Positions 21,071 through 29,559 of a stretch of DNA of 51,397 bases are shown piece after piece. The stretch is from a virus. The notes under the pieces were generated by a model. It saw nothing but the letters and a program-made list of their open reading frames with translations. It was not told the DNA's origin and searched no databases. Within the stretch, counting starts at the first letter, position 1. Every line of letters begins with the position of its first letter. The position numbers and the translations under genes are program-made. The DNA is taken from positions 1 through 51,397 of the IMG/VR virus record IMGVR_UViG_3300048588_000723. One strand, 5' to 3'.

Positions 21071-22870
21071 ATGGACATAATTATTACGCCATATAGATGG
21101 TATAACCAATACCACAAACAAAACAGATTTGACAGAGAGTGTTCAAATACCTGTGAATTCAAATTAATCACTCATCGTAGTGCATTGTTACCTTTTCAAT
21201 TTACTCGCTCAGCTAGTCCTTACGCAATTGATAAATGGTTGTTACGTCCAGCATGTAAAGCATATGAGCCAACATTATTAGAAACAAATGAATCAAAATT
21301 TATTTCACCATTTAATTGGAATCAAAATGGTAGTTTTCAATTTGATTGCAGTGTGGCAAAAATTAGTGGGGCTGATAATGATTCACTTGAGTTGGGAGGA
21401 GTTCTTACAATTGGCATTAAATATAGAATTACTTTTTCGTGTACCGATTTGTTGCTTACAACTGGTAGTACTCAATTTCTTTCATTTCATAATGGTGGAG
21501 GCTCAGCAATTGTAAATAATGTTAATGCATTAGGTTTTTACGAAGCTGAATTTACTGCAACTTCAACTGATGTAGAATTTGTTCTTAACAATTCGCAAGT
21601 TTCAGTAAACGATTTTATTGGGATAAAAGATGTACAAATATTTGAAGTATTTAAACAAGAATCATTTGATATTGAGCTAGACAAAAGTTTAATTCAGCTT
21701 AAAAATTTTGGTGTTGTTGATTACTTTGTTTATTGTGGAGCGGAACTTGGTCAAGTATTGCCAGTTGGAGATTATTATTCAATCATTATTGATGACAACC
21801 AAGAGAAGAATTTTTCTGAGATAATAACTGTTCGTGATTTTCTTCCCGAAAAATCACCCTATTATATTTTAAAATGGGAAAACACATGTGATATAAATAA
21901 TGTATTATATCAGGACATTGATTGCGATTATTACAACTTACTATATCTTGATGAAGCAATTTTAACAAAGCCAGAGTATCCATTTAAAGAAGAGGGAGAG
22001 GAAGATGGAAATCAGGATTTTAATGCAACATTTCAAAAGTGGGAAAAACGCGTAGCATTTATTATTGGTAAATGCCCTGAATTCATTGTTGATGCATTAA
22101 CAGCAATACGTTTGCACGAAACAATTTTGCTAACCAGTCCTCTTAGAAAAAAACAATTAGTTGTGGATGATGCTGTATCTATAAAAAGTGTTGATTACGA
22201 AGTGTTGCCTATTTTTAATGATTGTTTTTCTAATGTTCAATTAAATCTTCTTTTACATGATAAGTATATTGACAGCACATGTTGCAATAACAATGAAATA
22301 ACGCCATGTGTAGAATGCGAAAATGCATTTAACTATTATAATGACCTTCCTGAAGACGCAACAGGAGGAGAATTAGCTATACTCATAGGGTATGGTGAAT
22401 ACCCAGATGGTCTTTATCAATACGATGAGGGGGAAGATACTTGGGTTTTTGAAGAAGGAGAAGAAGATACCATTTATTGCATGTCAGTAGATGAAGATGA
22501 TTTAGTATTTATTTATACTGCAGGAGCATTTCAACAATTACCCTCTATTTATAATTGGGGAACTACTAGTTACTGGTTCCTTTCACCAACACCACACTTT
22601 CATATAGAAGGATATGGGTATCCAGGTTCGTATATTCAAATAGAAATATCAGACGATGGAGGAGCATCATGGACTAAATACTCTCCTATTGTTACTGCTG
22701 CCGAATTTGCCTTGCTTGGTGTCGATATCCCATTTATAGATGACGATAATCTAGTTAAGGTGCGTGCTCATAATTTCACATTAAACTGCGATTATGGATA
22801 TTCTGATGTAAAACAAATAAACATGGTAGGTGATTATAACAATGATTACAATGACGATTTTTTCCGATAA
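21071..22870 (+). CDS. Tail tip/receptor-binding-like structural protein
   Basis: 599 residues. The first 65 residues (ITPYRWYNQYHKQNRFDREC and SASPYAIDKWLLRPACK) match a start often seen in baseplate proteins next to the hub. A beta-rich carbohydrate-binding-like module follows at about 75-190 (ENGTF-like opening NWNQNGSFQFDCS). The second half has acidic Tyr-rich strands and a terminal fibronectin/PKD-like segment (GYPGSYIQIEISDDGGASWT). Position immediately after the PKD protein and the surface-type domains suggest host attachment. Specific function not proven. Confidence 0.6.
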   Translation: MDIIITPYRWYNQYHKQNRFDRECSNTCEFKLITHRSALLPFQFTRSASPYAIDKWLLRPACKAYEPTLLETNESKFISPFNWNQNGSFQFDCSVAKISGADNDSLELGGVLTIGIKYRITFSCTDLLLTTGSTQFLSFHNGGGSAIVNNVNALGFYEAEFTATSTDVEFVLNNSQVSVNDFIGIKDVQIFEVFKQESFDIELDKSLIQLKNFGVVDYFVYCGAELGQVLPVGDYYSIIIDDNQEKNFSEIITVRDFLPEKSPYYILKWENTCDINNVLYQDIDCDYYNLLYLDEAILTKPEYPFKEEGEEDGNQDFNATFQKWEKRVAFIIGKCPEFIVDALTAIRLHETILLTSPLRKKQLVVDDAVSIKSVDYEVLPIFNDCFSNVQLNLLLHDKYIDSTCCNNNEITPCVECENAFNYYNDLPEDATGGELAILIGYGEYPDGLYQYDEGEDTWVFEEGEEDTIYCMSVDEDDLVFIYTAGAFQQLPSIYNWGTTSYWFLSPTPHFHIEGYGYPGSYIQIEISDDGGASWTKYSPIVTAAEFALLGVDIPFIDDDNLVKVRAHNFTLNCDYGYSDVKQINMVGDYNNDYNDDFFR

Positions 22871-22873
22871 TTA

Positions 22874-22953
22874 AATTGTGACAATTGGTCGTTGAAGTTA
22901 AATGTTGTTTTCTTGTGCTTTGTATAAAATTATAAACATATAAAATTATAAAC
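22874..22953 (+). promoter_or_regulatory. AT-rich leader with palindrome and 16-nt tandem repeat before the tail-tube-like gene
   Basis: AATTGT-G-ACAATT (22874-22886) is a pseudo-palindrome. TATAAAATTATAAAC is repeated exactly (22923-22937 and 22939-22953), 15 nt before the ATG at 22969. This is the largest gap in the tail operon and A/T-rich upstream DNA boosts translation in Bacteroidota, so a strong late expression signal is likely. No clear -7 box. Confidence 0.4.
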
Positions 22954-22968
22954 TAAAAATTATACAAA

Positions 22969-23556
22969 ATGGCATCAACCTGTGAAGATATAGTATGTTC
23001 TACGTCATGCGCGGCAGAACTTCCAGCAACATCATTCTCCATTTGTGCTCCAAACACAAATTTTGGTCAAATCGCAAAAATTTACATTGCTAATGATGGA
23101 TATCCTTTAACGGATGAAAATGATTTAGCAGAATGGCAAGCTCGAGCAGCACTAGCTCAATCTGATCCTGCTCGAATCATGGAGTTGTCAGTAATTGGCG
23201 ACCATCCATTGCCGGCAGCAAATGAAATTCCTTTAAGCCGAGGAAGAATTACTAATGGTGCAAAAGACCGCGTTATCAATTTAACAATTGACGAAACTAA
23301 CCAAACGAATTACGAAATGATGCGTGCTTTTGAGTGCGGAAAAACTGTTCGTGCTTGGTATGAAACATATGGTGGATTGTTATATGGAGGAACAGAAGGT
23401 ATTTTGGGCTCTATAACTTTAGGTGAAGTTATCACCGCAAACACAACAGAGTTAATTACATTCCAAGGGACATTCAAATGGAAGTCCAAATTTTCACCTT
23501 GTCGTACAGAATCGCCAATGGCAGGTATCGACTTGGTTGAAGAAGCCGGTAGTTAA
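22969..23556 (+). CDS. Putative major tail (tube) protein
   Basis: 195 residues with a Cys-rich beginning (TCEDIVCSTSCAAELP) and a beta-strand body (ITNGAKDRVINLTIDETN; ALAQSDPARIMELSVIGDH; FQGTFKWKSKFSPC). Size, predicted all-beta nature, stand-alone expression leader and tail-cluster position suit a tail tube protein, although it comes after the tape measure, not before. A collar or tail decoration protein is the alternative. No motif decides. Confidence 0.45.
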   Translation: MASTCEDIVCSTSCAAELPATSFSICAPNTNFGQIAKIYIANDGYPLTDENDLAEWQARAALAQSDPARIMELSVIGDHPLPAANEIPLSRGRITNGAKDRVINLTIDETNQTNYEMMRAFECGKTVRAWYETYGGLLYGGTEGILGSITLGEVITANTTELITFQGTFKWKSKFSPCRTESPMAGIDLVEEAGS

Positions 23557-23584
23557 TTAGTATTCACTTTTAAAATTTCAAACA

Positions 23585-23824
23585 ATGCCAGAAGATTTTA
23601 TCACTTGTGAGAATGCTCAATTAACCCCTGAGCAAATCCTTGCAGCTTTAGTAACTAAAGATGCATCGGGAAACTGGGCGTTACGTACCATGAATGTAAC
23701 AGCATGTGCAGATGATGCAATAGGTTGTAATAACAACCAATTAACTCCAGTAGACATTTTGAAAAAATGTATTGGAATAAATGAATGCGGAAAACCTGCA
23801 ATTCGTTTAGCAATAGAAGCATAA
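23585..23824 (+). CDS. Small protein of two tandem ~35-residue modules
   Basis: 79 residues: the module ENAQLTPEQILAALV-xxDASGNWALRTMN (about 8-38) is repeated as NNNQLTPVDILKKCI-xxNECGKPAIRLAI (about 48-78). The shared pattern is N-x-Q-L-T-P-x-x-I-L, a turn, then G-x-x-A-x-R, that is, a helix followed by a strand. The next gene carries a third related module. It sits 28 nt after the tail gene and before a terminator, so expression in large amounts as a virion component is plausible. Function unknown. Confidence 0.6.
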   Translation: MPEDFITCENAQLTPEQILAALVTKDASGNWALRTMNVTACADDAIGCNNNQLTPVDILKKCIGINECGKPAIRLAIEA

Positions 23825-23825
23825 T

Positions 23826-23853
23826 AAAAAAGCGGAGGGCAACTTCCGCTTTT
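23826..23853 (+). terminator. Intrinsic terminator
   Basis: AGCGGA (23831-23836) and TCCGCT (23845-23850) form the stem, flanked by an A run and a TTTT run. It lies immediately after the 79-residue gene stop and 27 nt before the next ATG, so it probably attenuates rather than blocks downstream tail genes. Confidence 0.7.
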
Positions 23854-23879
23854 AGTTTTAATCTTTTAAAAAAAATCCA

Positions 23880-24083
23880 ATGGCAGTAGATTTTGATCCA
23901 GCAGAATGCGAGTTATTCATTGACGCTTGTACTAAAAAGTATTCTACAGAAGACCTTTTCAGATTTGTTATTGGTGTAGATGAGAGTGGATGTCCCTATG
24001 TTAAAACAAACGGACCCACAGCTGCTCAGGTAGTTGCTTTAACAGAAGCTATCAATGCATTAGCAGCTGCAATAAATCCATAA
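23880..24083 (+). CDS. Small module protein related to 23585-23824
   Basis: 67 residues: CELFIDACTKKYSTEDLFRF then VIGVDESGCPYVKTNG matches the 'helix, xxDxxG, strand' module of the previous gene, followed by a helical Ala-rich tail (AAQVVALTEAINALAAAINP). The tail could trimerise like short fibre stems. It begins just after a terminator and ends 3 nt before the next gene. Probably a small tail component; unassigned. Confidence 0.55.
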   Translation: MAVDFDPAECELFIDACTKKYSTEDLFRFVIGVDESGCPYVKTNGPTAAQVVALTEAINALAAAINP

Positions 24084-24086
24084 AAC

Positions 24087-24689
24087 ATGATTATTGAAAT
24101 AGGCAATATTATTATTGATAAAATTAGCACACTCCCATTTTTAGATAAATATACTGGAGTGGTAAAACCTATTTCCTTTAACGATGAAAAAGGAGCAAAG
24201 AAAATATTTCCGGTTGCTTGTAATTTAACATTAGAGCAATGCTTAAATGGAAAAAATCATGAGGATTTATGCCCTGACAATTCTAAAAAAAGCGTTTTGT
24301 ATCTCGAAGATAAATCAATGCCATTTATAAAACGTGAAGGCGACTTGTTTTTTTTTCAAGCAAATTACGATTTAATCTGTTGGCTAAACATACCAAAATT
24401 AGGATTAAAACAATGTTCTGTAAGCGCAAAAGCATTTATGTCAATTCTAAACGAATTGCCTTCTACACCATTTAATAGTGGTGTTTATCAAAGAATAATG
24501 ATAAATGTGTTAGGCCAGGAGCCTAAAAGTAAAAACCCATTTTTGAAATACACATATGATATAGAAACACATCAGTTGTTAATGTATCCATATGATTATT
24601 TTATCATGCCACTACAGGTTGCTTTTGCAGTAAATAAAAGATGTATAAACGAATTAATATTGGCAGACCCAATATCATGTGCTAATTAA
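24087..24689 (+). CDS. Hypothetical tail-region protein
   Basis: 200 residues, with mixed alpha/beta composition (FPVACNLTLEQCLNGKNHED, EGDLFFFQANYDLICWLNIP) and several Cys. It has no signal peptide or transmembrane segment. It is tightly placed between the small module protein and the tail fibre, whose gene starts behind an unusually good SD, so it is likely a tail tip or fibre attachment protein. Not recognised. Confidence 0.5.
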   Translation: MIIEIGNIIIDKISTLPFLDKYTGVVKPISFNDEKGAKKIFPVACNLTLEQCLNGKNHEDLCPDNSKKSVLYLEDKSMPFIKREGDLFFFQANYDLICWLNIPKLGLKQCSVSAKAFMSILNELPSTPFNSGVYQRIMINVLGQEPKSKNPFLKYTYDIETHQLLMYPYDYFIMPLQVAFAVNKRCINELILADPISCAN

Positions 24690-24701
24690 AAGGAGGGAAA
24701 G

Positions 24702-26330
24702 ATGTCAGTAAAAACAAAAATTCAGCTTAAAGCAGATACCGATTCATTTATTACCACAAACAATAATCAAGAGATTACTGGTTTAATTGATAATGGACTT
24801 CGTACAGATATAATTGATTCAATGGCTCAGGTAAATCCAGCTGTTAATTATTATGCAGTTAATATTTTAGGCGAATTTGGAGATGGTCACTTGTCGCAAG
24901 ATGCAACCGACTTATTGGTTGATACTGGATCTAGAATGTTATTTTCTTCAGGTTATGGTATTGACACCAAAGTAACGGGTGGAACTGATATATTGTATGT
25001 TGGAAATAGTAATGCTGATTTAGTTGTTATTGGTAGAGTTGGTGGACAGGTTCAAATATTGGGTGATGTTACAAAATATGATGCCACTAATGCAGAAATA
25101 AAAGATTCGTTAATTACTTTAAATAAAGGTGGTGGAGCAGGTACCGGGTCTGCTGTTGGTTTTGAAATTGAAGAAAACTCAACTATTACCGGATATTTTA
25201 AAACGAATGCAGCAAGGAATGGTTATTTAATGCTCTCCCCTGCTGTGGCTTATTATGCTGAATTTTTGCATTCATCATTGAGTGCAAACAGAAGCTATAC
25301 AATGCCTAATGCAAGTGGAACATTGGCTTTAACGAGTGATATTACCAACTATACTTTTTCAACCGGGTTAACCAATACTGCAAATACAATTACAAATGAT
25401 GTGTTAACTGGGAAAGCAGGAGGACAAACATGGGTTGGAGGAACAGCAGCGGGTGAATATATTATATTAAGCTCAACGTCACACGCAACAAAGGGAAGCA
25501 TTTTATTTGGGACTTCTTATTATAGTGAATTATCAAACAAATTGATTTTGATTTCCGCAACAGAACAATTTCGTTCAGGATATGATGGCACAACTAATTA
25601 TTGGAGCGCTACTACAAATAGTACAGGCGTAACTACATTTAAGGGAGCAGGTTCTTCCGGAGGTTTTAAATTTACAAATAATGCGGATGCGCAGTCGTTA
25701 GTAGTTGCGTCAGATGGCAGTGTTTATAATTGGGGAGCTGGGGCAGTCAGCTCTAATACTGTTTATGGAAATTTAGCATGGGGAACAAATACAACAGGAT
25801 TTCAATCCACAATATATGGCTATCGTGCTGCGAATGTAAATTCAACAGGTGGATACATTACAGCATTTGGTTACGATGCTTTGCGTTTTTCAACGCAGGA
25901 CGGAAATGCAGCTTTTGGACATAATGCTTTGGGGGCTTTAGCGACAGGAACATACAACACATCAGTTGGGACTTTTTCTATGCAAGGTAGAACTGGCGGA
26001 GGGTATAATACTTCTTCTGGGATTGGTTCAGGCGGCATTGATACTACAGCAATAGACAGAAGCGTTTTTTATGGTGCTTATGCCGGAGCGCACGAATCAA
26101 CATCGTATAAATTATATATTGATTCAATTAACAGGGGGTCACAAGTTTTAGGAAGAAATGAATCGTTGATTTATGGTAAAATTGATGCTTCAGTTGCTAA
26201 TCAATTTTTAGTTTTAAACGGTGCATTGTATTTACAAAATTCGGTTTCAGACACAAACTATTATAAAGGGGTTTTGGTTTCAGGCGTATTAACATGGACT
26301 GATACAGGAAGTACAAACGCACCATCATAA
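24702..26330 (+). CDS. Tail fibre protein
   Basis: 542 residues preceded by a strong Shine-Dalgarno (AAGGAGGGAAAG-ATG), rare in this genome. The N-terminal 60 residues look like an attachment domain (TKIQLKADTDSFITTNNNQE). A repetitive Gly/Asn/Ser/Thr-rich beta body follows, with 'NASGTLALTSDITNYTFS' typical of fibre shafts, and a distal block (NGNAAFGHNALGAL-type motifs; YGYRAANVNSTGGYITAFGY). That block resembles the 'GNTAFGYNAL' repeats of Bacteroidota head-fibre and adhesin proteins. No intramolecular chaperone (Ser/Asp cleavage) is evident. It likely decides host specificity. Confidence 0.8.
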   Translation: MSVKTKIQLKADTDSFITTNNNQEITGLIDNGLRTDIIDSMAQVNPAVNYYAVNILGEFGDGHLSQDATDLLVDTGSRMLFSSGYGIDTKVTGGTDILYVGNSNADLVVIGRVGGQVQILGDVTKYDATNAEIKDSLITLNKGGGAGTGSAVGFEIEENSTITGYFKTNAARNGYLMLSPAVAYYAEFLHSSLSANRSYTMPNASGTLALTSDITNYTFSTGLTNTANTITNDVLTGKAGGQTWVGGTAAGEYIILSSTSHATKGSILFGTSYYSELSNKLILISATEQFRSGYDGTTNYWSATTNSTGVTTFKGAGSSGGFKFTNNADAQSLVVASDGSVYNWGAGAVSSNTVYGNLAWGTNTTGFQSTIYGYRAANVNSTGGYITAFGYDALRFSTQDGNAAFGHNALGALATGTYNTSVGTFSMQGRTGGGYNTSSGIGSGGIDTTAIDRSVFYGAYAGAHESTSYKLYIDSINRGSQVLGRNESLIYGKIDASVANQFLVLNGALYLQNSVSDTNYYKGVLVSGVLTWTDTGSTNAPS

Positions 26331-26342
26331 ATAATAATAAAA

Positions 26343-26801
26343 ATGGAAGATAATTTAGTGAAATTTAACAGCGACCGCAAATTTATTGATTTGCCTAATC
26401 ATCCTTACTTGCCAAACGTAACACGTAAAGCAAAGGTGCATGAAACGAATCCGAACTATCACAACAAATTTGTGGAGTTGGTAGTAGATGTATTTCATTA
26501 CAACGAAGATGGAGTATTGATTGAAAGTATGAGTGGCGCAAAAGGCCGTTGCATATTAATGGCTGATAACAACGATATTGTAAGTACTCAAACCGGAGAT
26601 GAAATTCCTAAGGATGCCAAAGGAAGTTATATCACACAAACTATTAATGGCGTATTAACTTATCCTGCAAATTCGGCTCGCAACTTTGATTACTTGTGGT
26701 ATTTAGTAAACATTGCTAAAGTTATGACAATGGAGGAAGCTGAAGACTTATACATCACAAAAAGAGTAGAAAAAATTAATTTAAAACTATACGGACAATA
26801 A
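26343..26801 (+). CDS. Small fibre-associated protein
   Basis: 152 residues (MEDNLVKFNSDRKFIDLPNH...), with a central beta-rich part (KFVELVVDVFHYNEDGVLIE) and a helical tail (TMEEAEDLYITKRVEKINLK). It follows the fibre by 12 bp and overlaps the next ATG (TAATG). Such genes are common downstream of fibres, where they act as fibre-assembly factors or are structural; I cannot tell which here. Confidence 0.5.
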   Translation: MEDNLVKFNSDRKFIDLPNHPYLPNVTRKAKVHETNPNYHNKFVELVVDVFHYNEDGVLIESMSGAKGRCILMADNNDIVSTQTGDEIPKDAKGSYITQTINGVLTYPANSARNFDYLWYLVNIAKVMTMEEAEDLYITKRVEKINLKLYGQ

Positions 26802-27340
26802 TGAAAGCGATGAAAACCCAAGCGGAAGAAATTACATTTAAAAAGCTAGTTGATGTAATTGAAATGACAAATACTATTTCAACACTTAAAAAAGATCCTT
26901 TAACATTTGGTGTGTTAACCCTTCGTGATAATTTGGAAGGTCCACTAAAAAAGTATCAAAAAAAGGTGCAGGAAATTAAAAGAGAAACTACTGCTTTGGA
27001 TGAAGACGGATGCTATTATGTTACCGAAATTTACACCAATCCGAAAACAGGCCAAAGAGCAGGTGGTGAACCTGATTACAATAAAATGACTCCTGAATCG
27101 GACAGAAGACGCGAATCGTTAATGGACGCTTTGTTGAAAGAAAAAGTAATGATAGAGCCTGTTTGTGTAATAGACCATTCTCGCTTAAAAAAATTACCAT
27201 TGAAGTATTTAAAAGAATTAAATGGCATTTTGTTTCAAGTAACGGAAGAACAAATCATGCAATATTTTTCAGAATCGGAAACTGTTGAGAAAAAAGAAGT
27301 AGAAACTAAAACAGATGATGCAAATGGGGCTACTGCTTAA
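26801..27340 (+). CDS. Hypothetical coiled-coil protein after the fibre
   Basis: 179 residues, Lys/Glu-rich and helical (AEEITFKKLVDVIEMTNTIS, EGPLKKYQKKVQEIKRETTA) with a beta-hairpin insert (DEDGCYYVTEIYTNPKTGQR). Its start overlaps the previous stop and its end overlaps the membrane gene at 27315. Possibly a fibre-assembly chaperone; not recognised as a family. Confidence 0.45.
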   Translation: MKAMKTQAEEITFKKLVDVIEMTNTISTLKKDPLTFGVLTLRDNLEGPLKKYQKKVQEIKRETTALDEDGCYYVTEIYTNPKTGQRAGGEPDYNKMTPESDRRRESLMDALLKEKVMIEPVCVIDHSRLKKLPLKYLKELNGILFQVTEEQIMQYFSESETVEKKEVETKTDDANGATA

Positions 27341-27920
27341 TATTATTGCATCCATTTTAAAATGGATTTTTCAGCCTATTTGTTGGGCTGTTGGAGCAAT
27401 TGTTTCTATTCGTAAAAGGGAGTTTTTTCAATGGAATGAAGATATTGCCTACACGAAAGATGTGTACGGTAATGTGCTAATGAAATATGTTGCAAATTAT
27501 GTTTTGATTAAAAAAGAAAGTCAGCATAAGTTTGGAAATAAAAAACAAACTATTTCTGCTGTAATAGGCCTAAACAAACATAACTACACATTAGCATATT
27601 GGGGCATGGTGATAGATGGAGTGCTTGAGTTTTTTGATCCGGGACATTCGCTAGCTGCTGCCGGAGTGCTTCGCTTTAAAGTTGTTATTGATAAAGAATG
27701 GTATAAAACAAAAGTTGGTTGGCTGTATGTTTCAATGGCACAAGTTGTTTTATTTGGCATTATTTATCAGTTTCCTTCTATGGATTGGGCTTTTTATCCT
27801 ATGGTTGCAGGCTATATTTATCCTGTTGCGCTGGGTGTTGTATTAATAGCTTACGCTTTTATAATTAATCCGATTAATCATTTAAATGAAAAGTACAGAA
27901 ATGAGTCACGAAAAATTTGA
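27315..27920 (+). CDS. Multi-span membrane protein in the lysis region
   Basis: 201 residues with an N-terminal hydrophobic helix (LLLNIIASILKWIFQPICWA), a soluble middle (about 40-140) and two C-terminal membrane helices (WLYVSMAQVVLFGIIYQF; WAFYPMVAGYIYPVALGVVLIAYAFII). It precedes a small holin-like gene. Possibly an accessory lysis or superinfection membrane protein; function not recognised. The in-frame ATG at 27315 is taken, two further ATGs follow closely. Confidence 0.55.
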   Translation: MMQMGLLLNIIASILKWIFQPICWAVGAIVSIRKREFFQWNEDIAYTKDVYGNVLMKYVANYVLIKKESQHKFGNKKQTISAVIGLNKHNYTLAYWGMVIDGVLEFFDPGHSLAAAGVLRFKVVIDKEWYKTKVGWLYVSMAQVVLFGIIYQFPSMDWAFYPMVAGYIYPVALGVVLIAYAFIINPINHLNEKYRNESRKI

Positions 27921-28107
27921 TCAGCTATTAACATCTATTTTAACTGTAGTAGGTGTTTCAACAGGCACAGCAGGCTTGTGGCTTGCACAAGTTGATTTGA
28001 TAATGGCTGTTTGTTTAAAATTTATAAGCATATTGGCTACTTTGCTAGTTATTGCTGTTAATTGGGAAAAAGGCAGCAAACAATTTAAAGATTGGTTTAA
28101 AAGATGA
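27901..28107 (+). CDS. Holin-like small membrane protein
   Basis: 68 residues from ATG 27901 (an alternative ATG 27886 adds five residues). Short soluble start (MSHEKFDQLLTSI), two hydrophobic helices (LTVVGVSTGTAGLWLAQV and IMAVCLKFISILATLLVIAVNW) and a basic tail (EKGSKQFKDWFKR). The topology is that of small two-span holins that permeabilise the inner membrane so that the endolysin can escape. It directly precedes the endolysin (ATG overlaps its end). Confidence 0.65.
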   Translation: MSHEKFDQLLTSILTVVGVSTGTAGLWLAQVDLIMAVCLKFISILATLLVIAVNWEKGSKQFKDWFKR

Positions 28108-28598
28108 AAATATCAGAAAATTTTGATTTGAGAGAATTTGTGCCAAAAAGCACATTTCAAAAGTATGGAGCCAATGCACGTTGGTTTGTGAGGTTGCTTA
28201 TTGTAACTATTGCTGAATTTTACAAAGAGTTTTTTACCAATTATTATAAATTAAAATATCCTGGTAAAGTGAGCCATGTTGTGATTACAATTAACAACTG
28301 GCATGTTGGCGGCACAAAACAATACAGCGGTTATCGGCCGCCTGAATATACTGAAGGTGCAAAAGAATCGCAACACAGGTTAGCAAATGCTTTTGATTGT
28401 GAAATAACCATTGTTTTTTTGGATGGTACCAGGCAGGAAGTGGATTATGTGGAAGTGCATAAAGTCATTAAAGAAAATGAAGCACTTTTTTTGTCAAAAG
28501 GAGTTACAACGGTCGAAGATGTAAGCATTGCTAAAGGATGGCTGCATACCGATTGCCGTTGGACAGGATTATCAATTATTTTAATTGTGAAGCCATGA
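28104..28598 (+). CDS. Endolysin, peptidase M15-like
   Basis: 164 residues. Zinc-binding pattern of the M15/D-Ala-D-Ala carboxypeptidase family: SQHRLANAFD gives H91 and D98, and WLHTDCRW gives H148 with D150. A conserved SGYRPPEY precedes the first block at 75-82. It should cleave peptide cross-links of peptidoglycan at lysis. There is no signal peptide, so the preceding holin-like protein is needed for export. The ATG overlaps the holin stop. Confidence 0.85.
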   Translation: MKISENFDLREFVPKSTFQKYGANARWFVRLLIVTIAEFYKEFFTNYYKLKYPGKVSHVVITINNWHVGGTKQYSGYRPPEYTEGAKESQHRLANAFDCEITIVFLDGTRQEVDYVEVHKVIKENEALFLSKGVTTVEDVSIAKGWLHTDCRWTGLSIILIVKP

Positions 28599-28897
28599 CA
28601 AATAATCAAAATTGGTTGCAAAATAATGTAGCTGCTTTAATAGCGCTATTGTTTACAGGGTTTACCCTGTTTATTTATGTTTTGGTTTTAACAAAGGTTA
28701 TATCAGCAACAGAAAACATTGCATTCCTAATCATCAATAGCGTTACAAATATTATGATGATTATAGTTGGTTATTTCTTTGGTTCAAGCGCTGGAAGTAA
28801 AGCAAAACAGCTGTCGCTTGATAAAATCAATGATAACACTGTTTCATATACCAATTCAATAAAAACAGAAACAAATAAAGAAGATAAAGCCCAATGA
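28595..28897 (+). CDS. Small membrane protein, holin/antiholin-like
   Basis: 100 residues from ATG 28595 (overlapping the endolysin TGA): MTNNQNWLQNNVAALIALLF with two membrane helices (AALIALLFTGFTLFIYVLVL and IAFLIINSVTNIMMIIVGYF), then YFFGSSAGSKAKQ and a polar tail. The 'GYFFGSS.GS..K' signature is common in small membrane proteins of Bacteroidota phage lysis modules. It may be a second holin or an antiholin that times lysis; not proven. Confidence 0.65.
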   Translation: MTNNQNWLQNNVAALIALLFTGFTLFIYVLVLTKVISATENIAFLIINSVTNIMMIIVGYFFGSSAGSKAKQLSLDKINDNTVSYTNSIKTETNKEDKAQ

Positions 28898-29559
28898 CAA
28901 AAGAACGGATCCTATATATAATAGTTATCGTATTAACAATTACCTCATGTTTGCAACAATGCCACTATCAAAAAATGCAAGATGATTTGGTGAAAAATTT
29001 AGCTACATATACAGGAGAAGTTACTTTGTTGAAACTAAATAATGGAGCTTTAGTTTCCTCAAACAAAACTCTAAGCCTTAACTCAGAGAAGCAACTTAAG
29101 GCAATGGCATCCAGTATAAATGATACGGTTAAACAAATGCTGAAGAACTTTAAGAAGGTAAGCCAGTTTACATACATCACTAATAATTTTGTGGCCAGTG
29201 CCGATAGTTCCAAATTTGCAAAAGAGATTCCTTGCGATTTTAAACCTTTCCAAGCTTCTTATTCCGACAGCAGCTATTCATTGCATCAAACGATATCCAG
29301 GACCGGCTTTGTAGTTGACAGTCTAAAAGTGCCTAATAAAATGGCTTTGGTGTTTGGTCAGAAAAAATCAGGATTCCTAAAACGTGACAATTATGTCGAC
29401 ATCAATAATTCAAATCCTCTAATGACAGCTTCGAATATTAGAAACTATTCTTTCACTCCAGAAAAGAAATGGTGGGAAAGGACCTGGGTTCATGTATTAG
29501 GTGGAGCAATATTGTATAAGGCAGCTGAGCGAGGGGTAAACGCTGTATTACCCAAATAA
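28894..29559 (+). CDS. Spanin-like protein: N-terminal lipobox and C-terminal hydrophobic helix
   Basis: 221 residues overlapping the previous gene by ATGA. Residues 1-19 form a signal ending in the lipobox TITSC (Cys19), so an outer-membrane lipoprotein start is possible. A charged/coiled middle follows, and a C-terminal segment (WVHVLGGAILYKAAERGVNA) that is moderately hydrophobic. A lipobox at one end and a membrane helix at the other is the u-spanin topology (T1 gp11 type), in which one protein bridges inner and outer membranes. The gene lies last in the lysis block. The C-terminal helix is short and weak, so the alternative is an i-spanin/Rz-like protein. Confidence 0.55.
   Translation: MTKERILYIIVIVLTITSCLQQCHYQKMQDDLVKNLATYTGEVTLLKLNNGALVSSNKTLSLNSEKQLKAMASSINDTVKQMLKNFKKVSQFTYITNNFVASADSSKFAKEIPCDFKPFQASYSDSSYSLHQTISRTGFVVDSLKVPNKMALVFGQKKSGFLKRDNYVDINNSNPLMTASNIRNYSFTPEKKWWERTWVHVLGGAILYKAAERGVNAVLPK

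Noticed and set aside
29548-29559. Terminator between lysis genes and integrase
   Set aside because: The convergent genes overlap by 12 bp and no hairpin with a T-run was found there.
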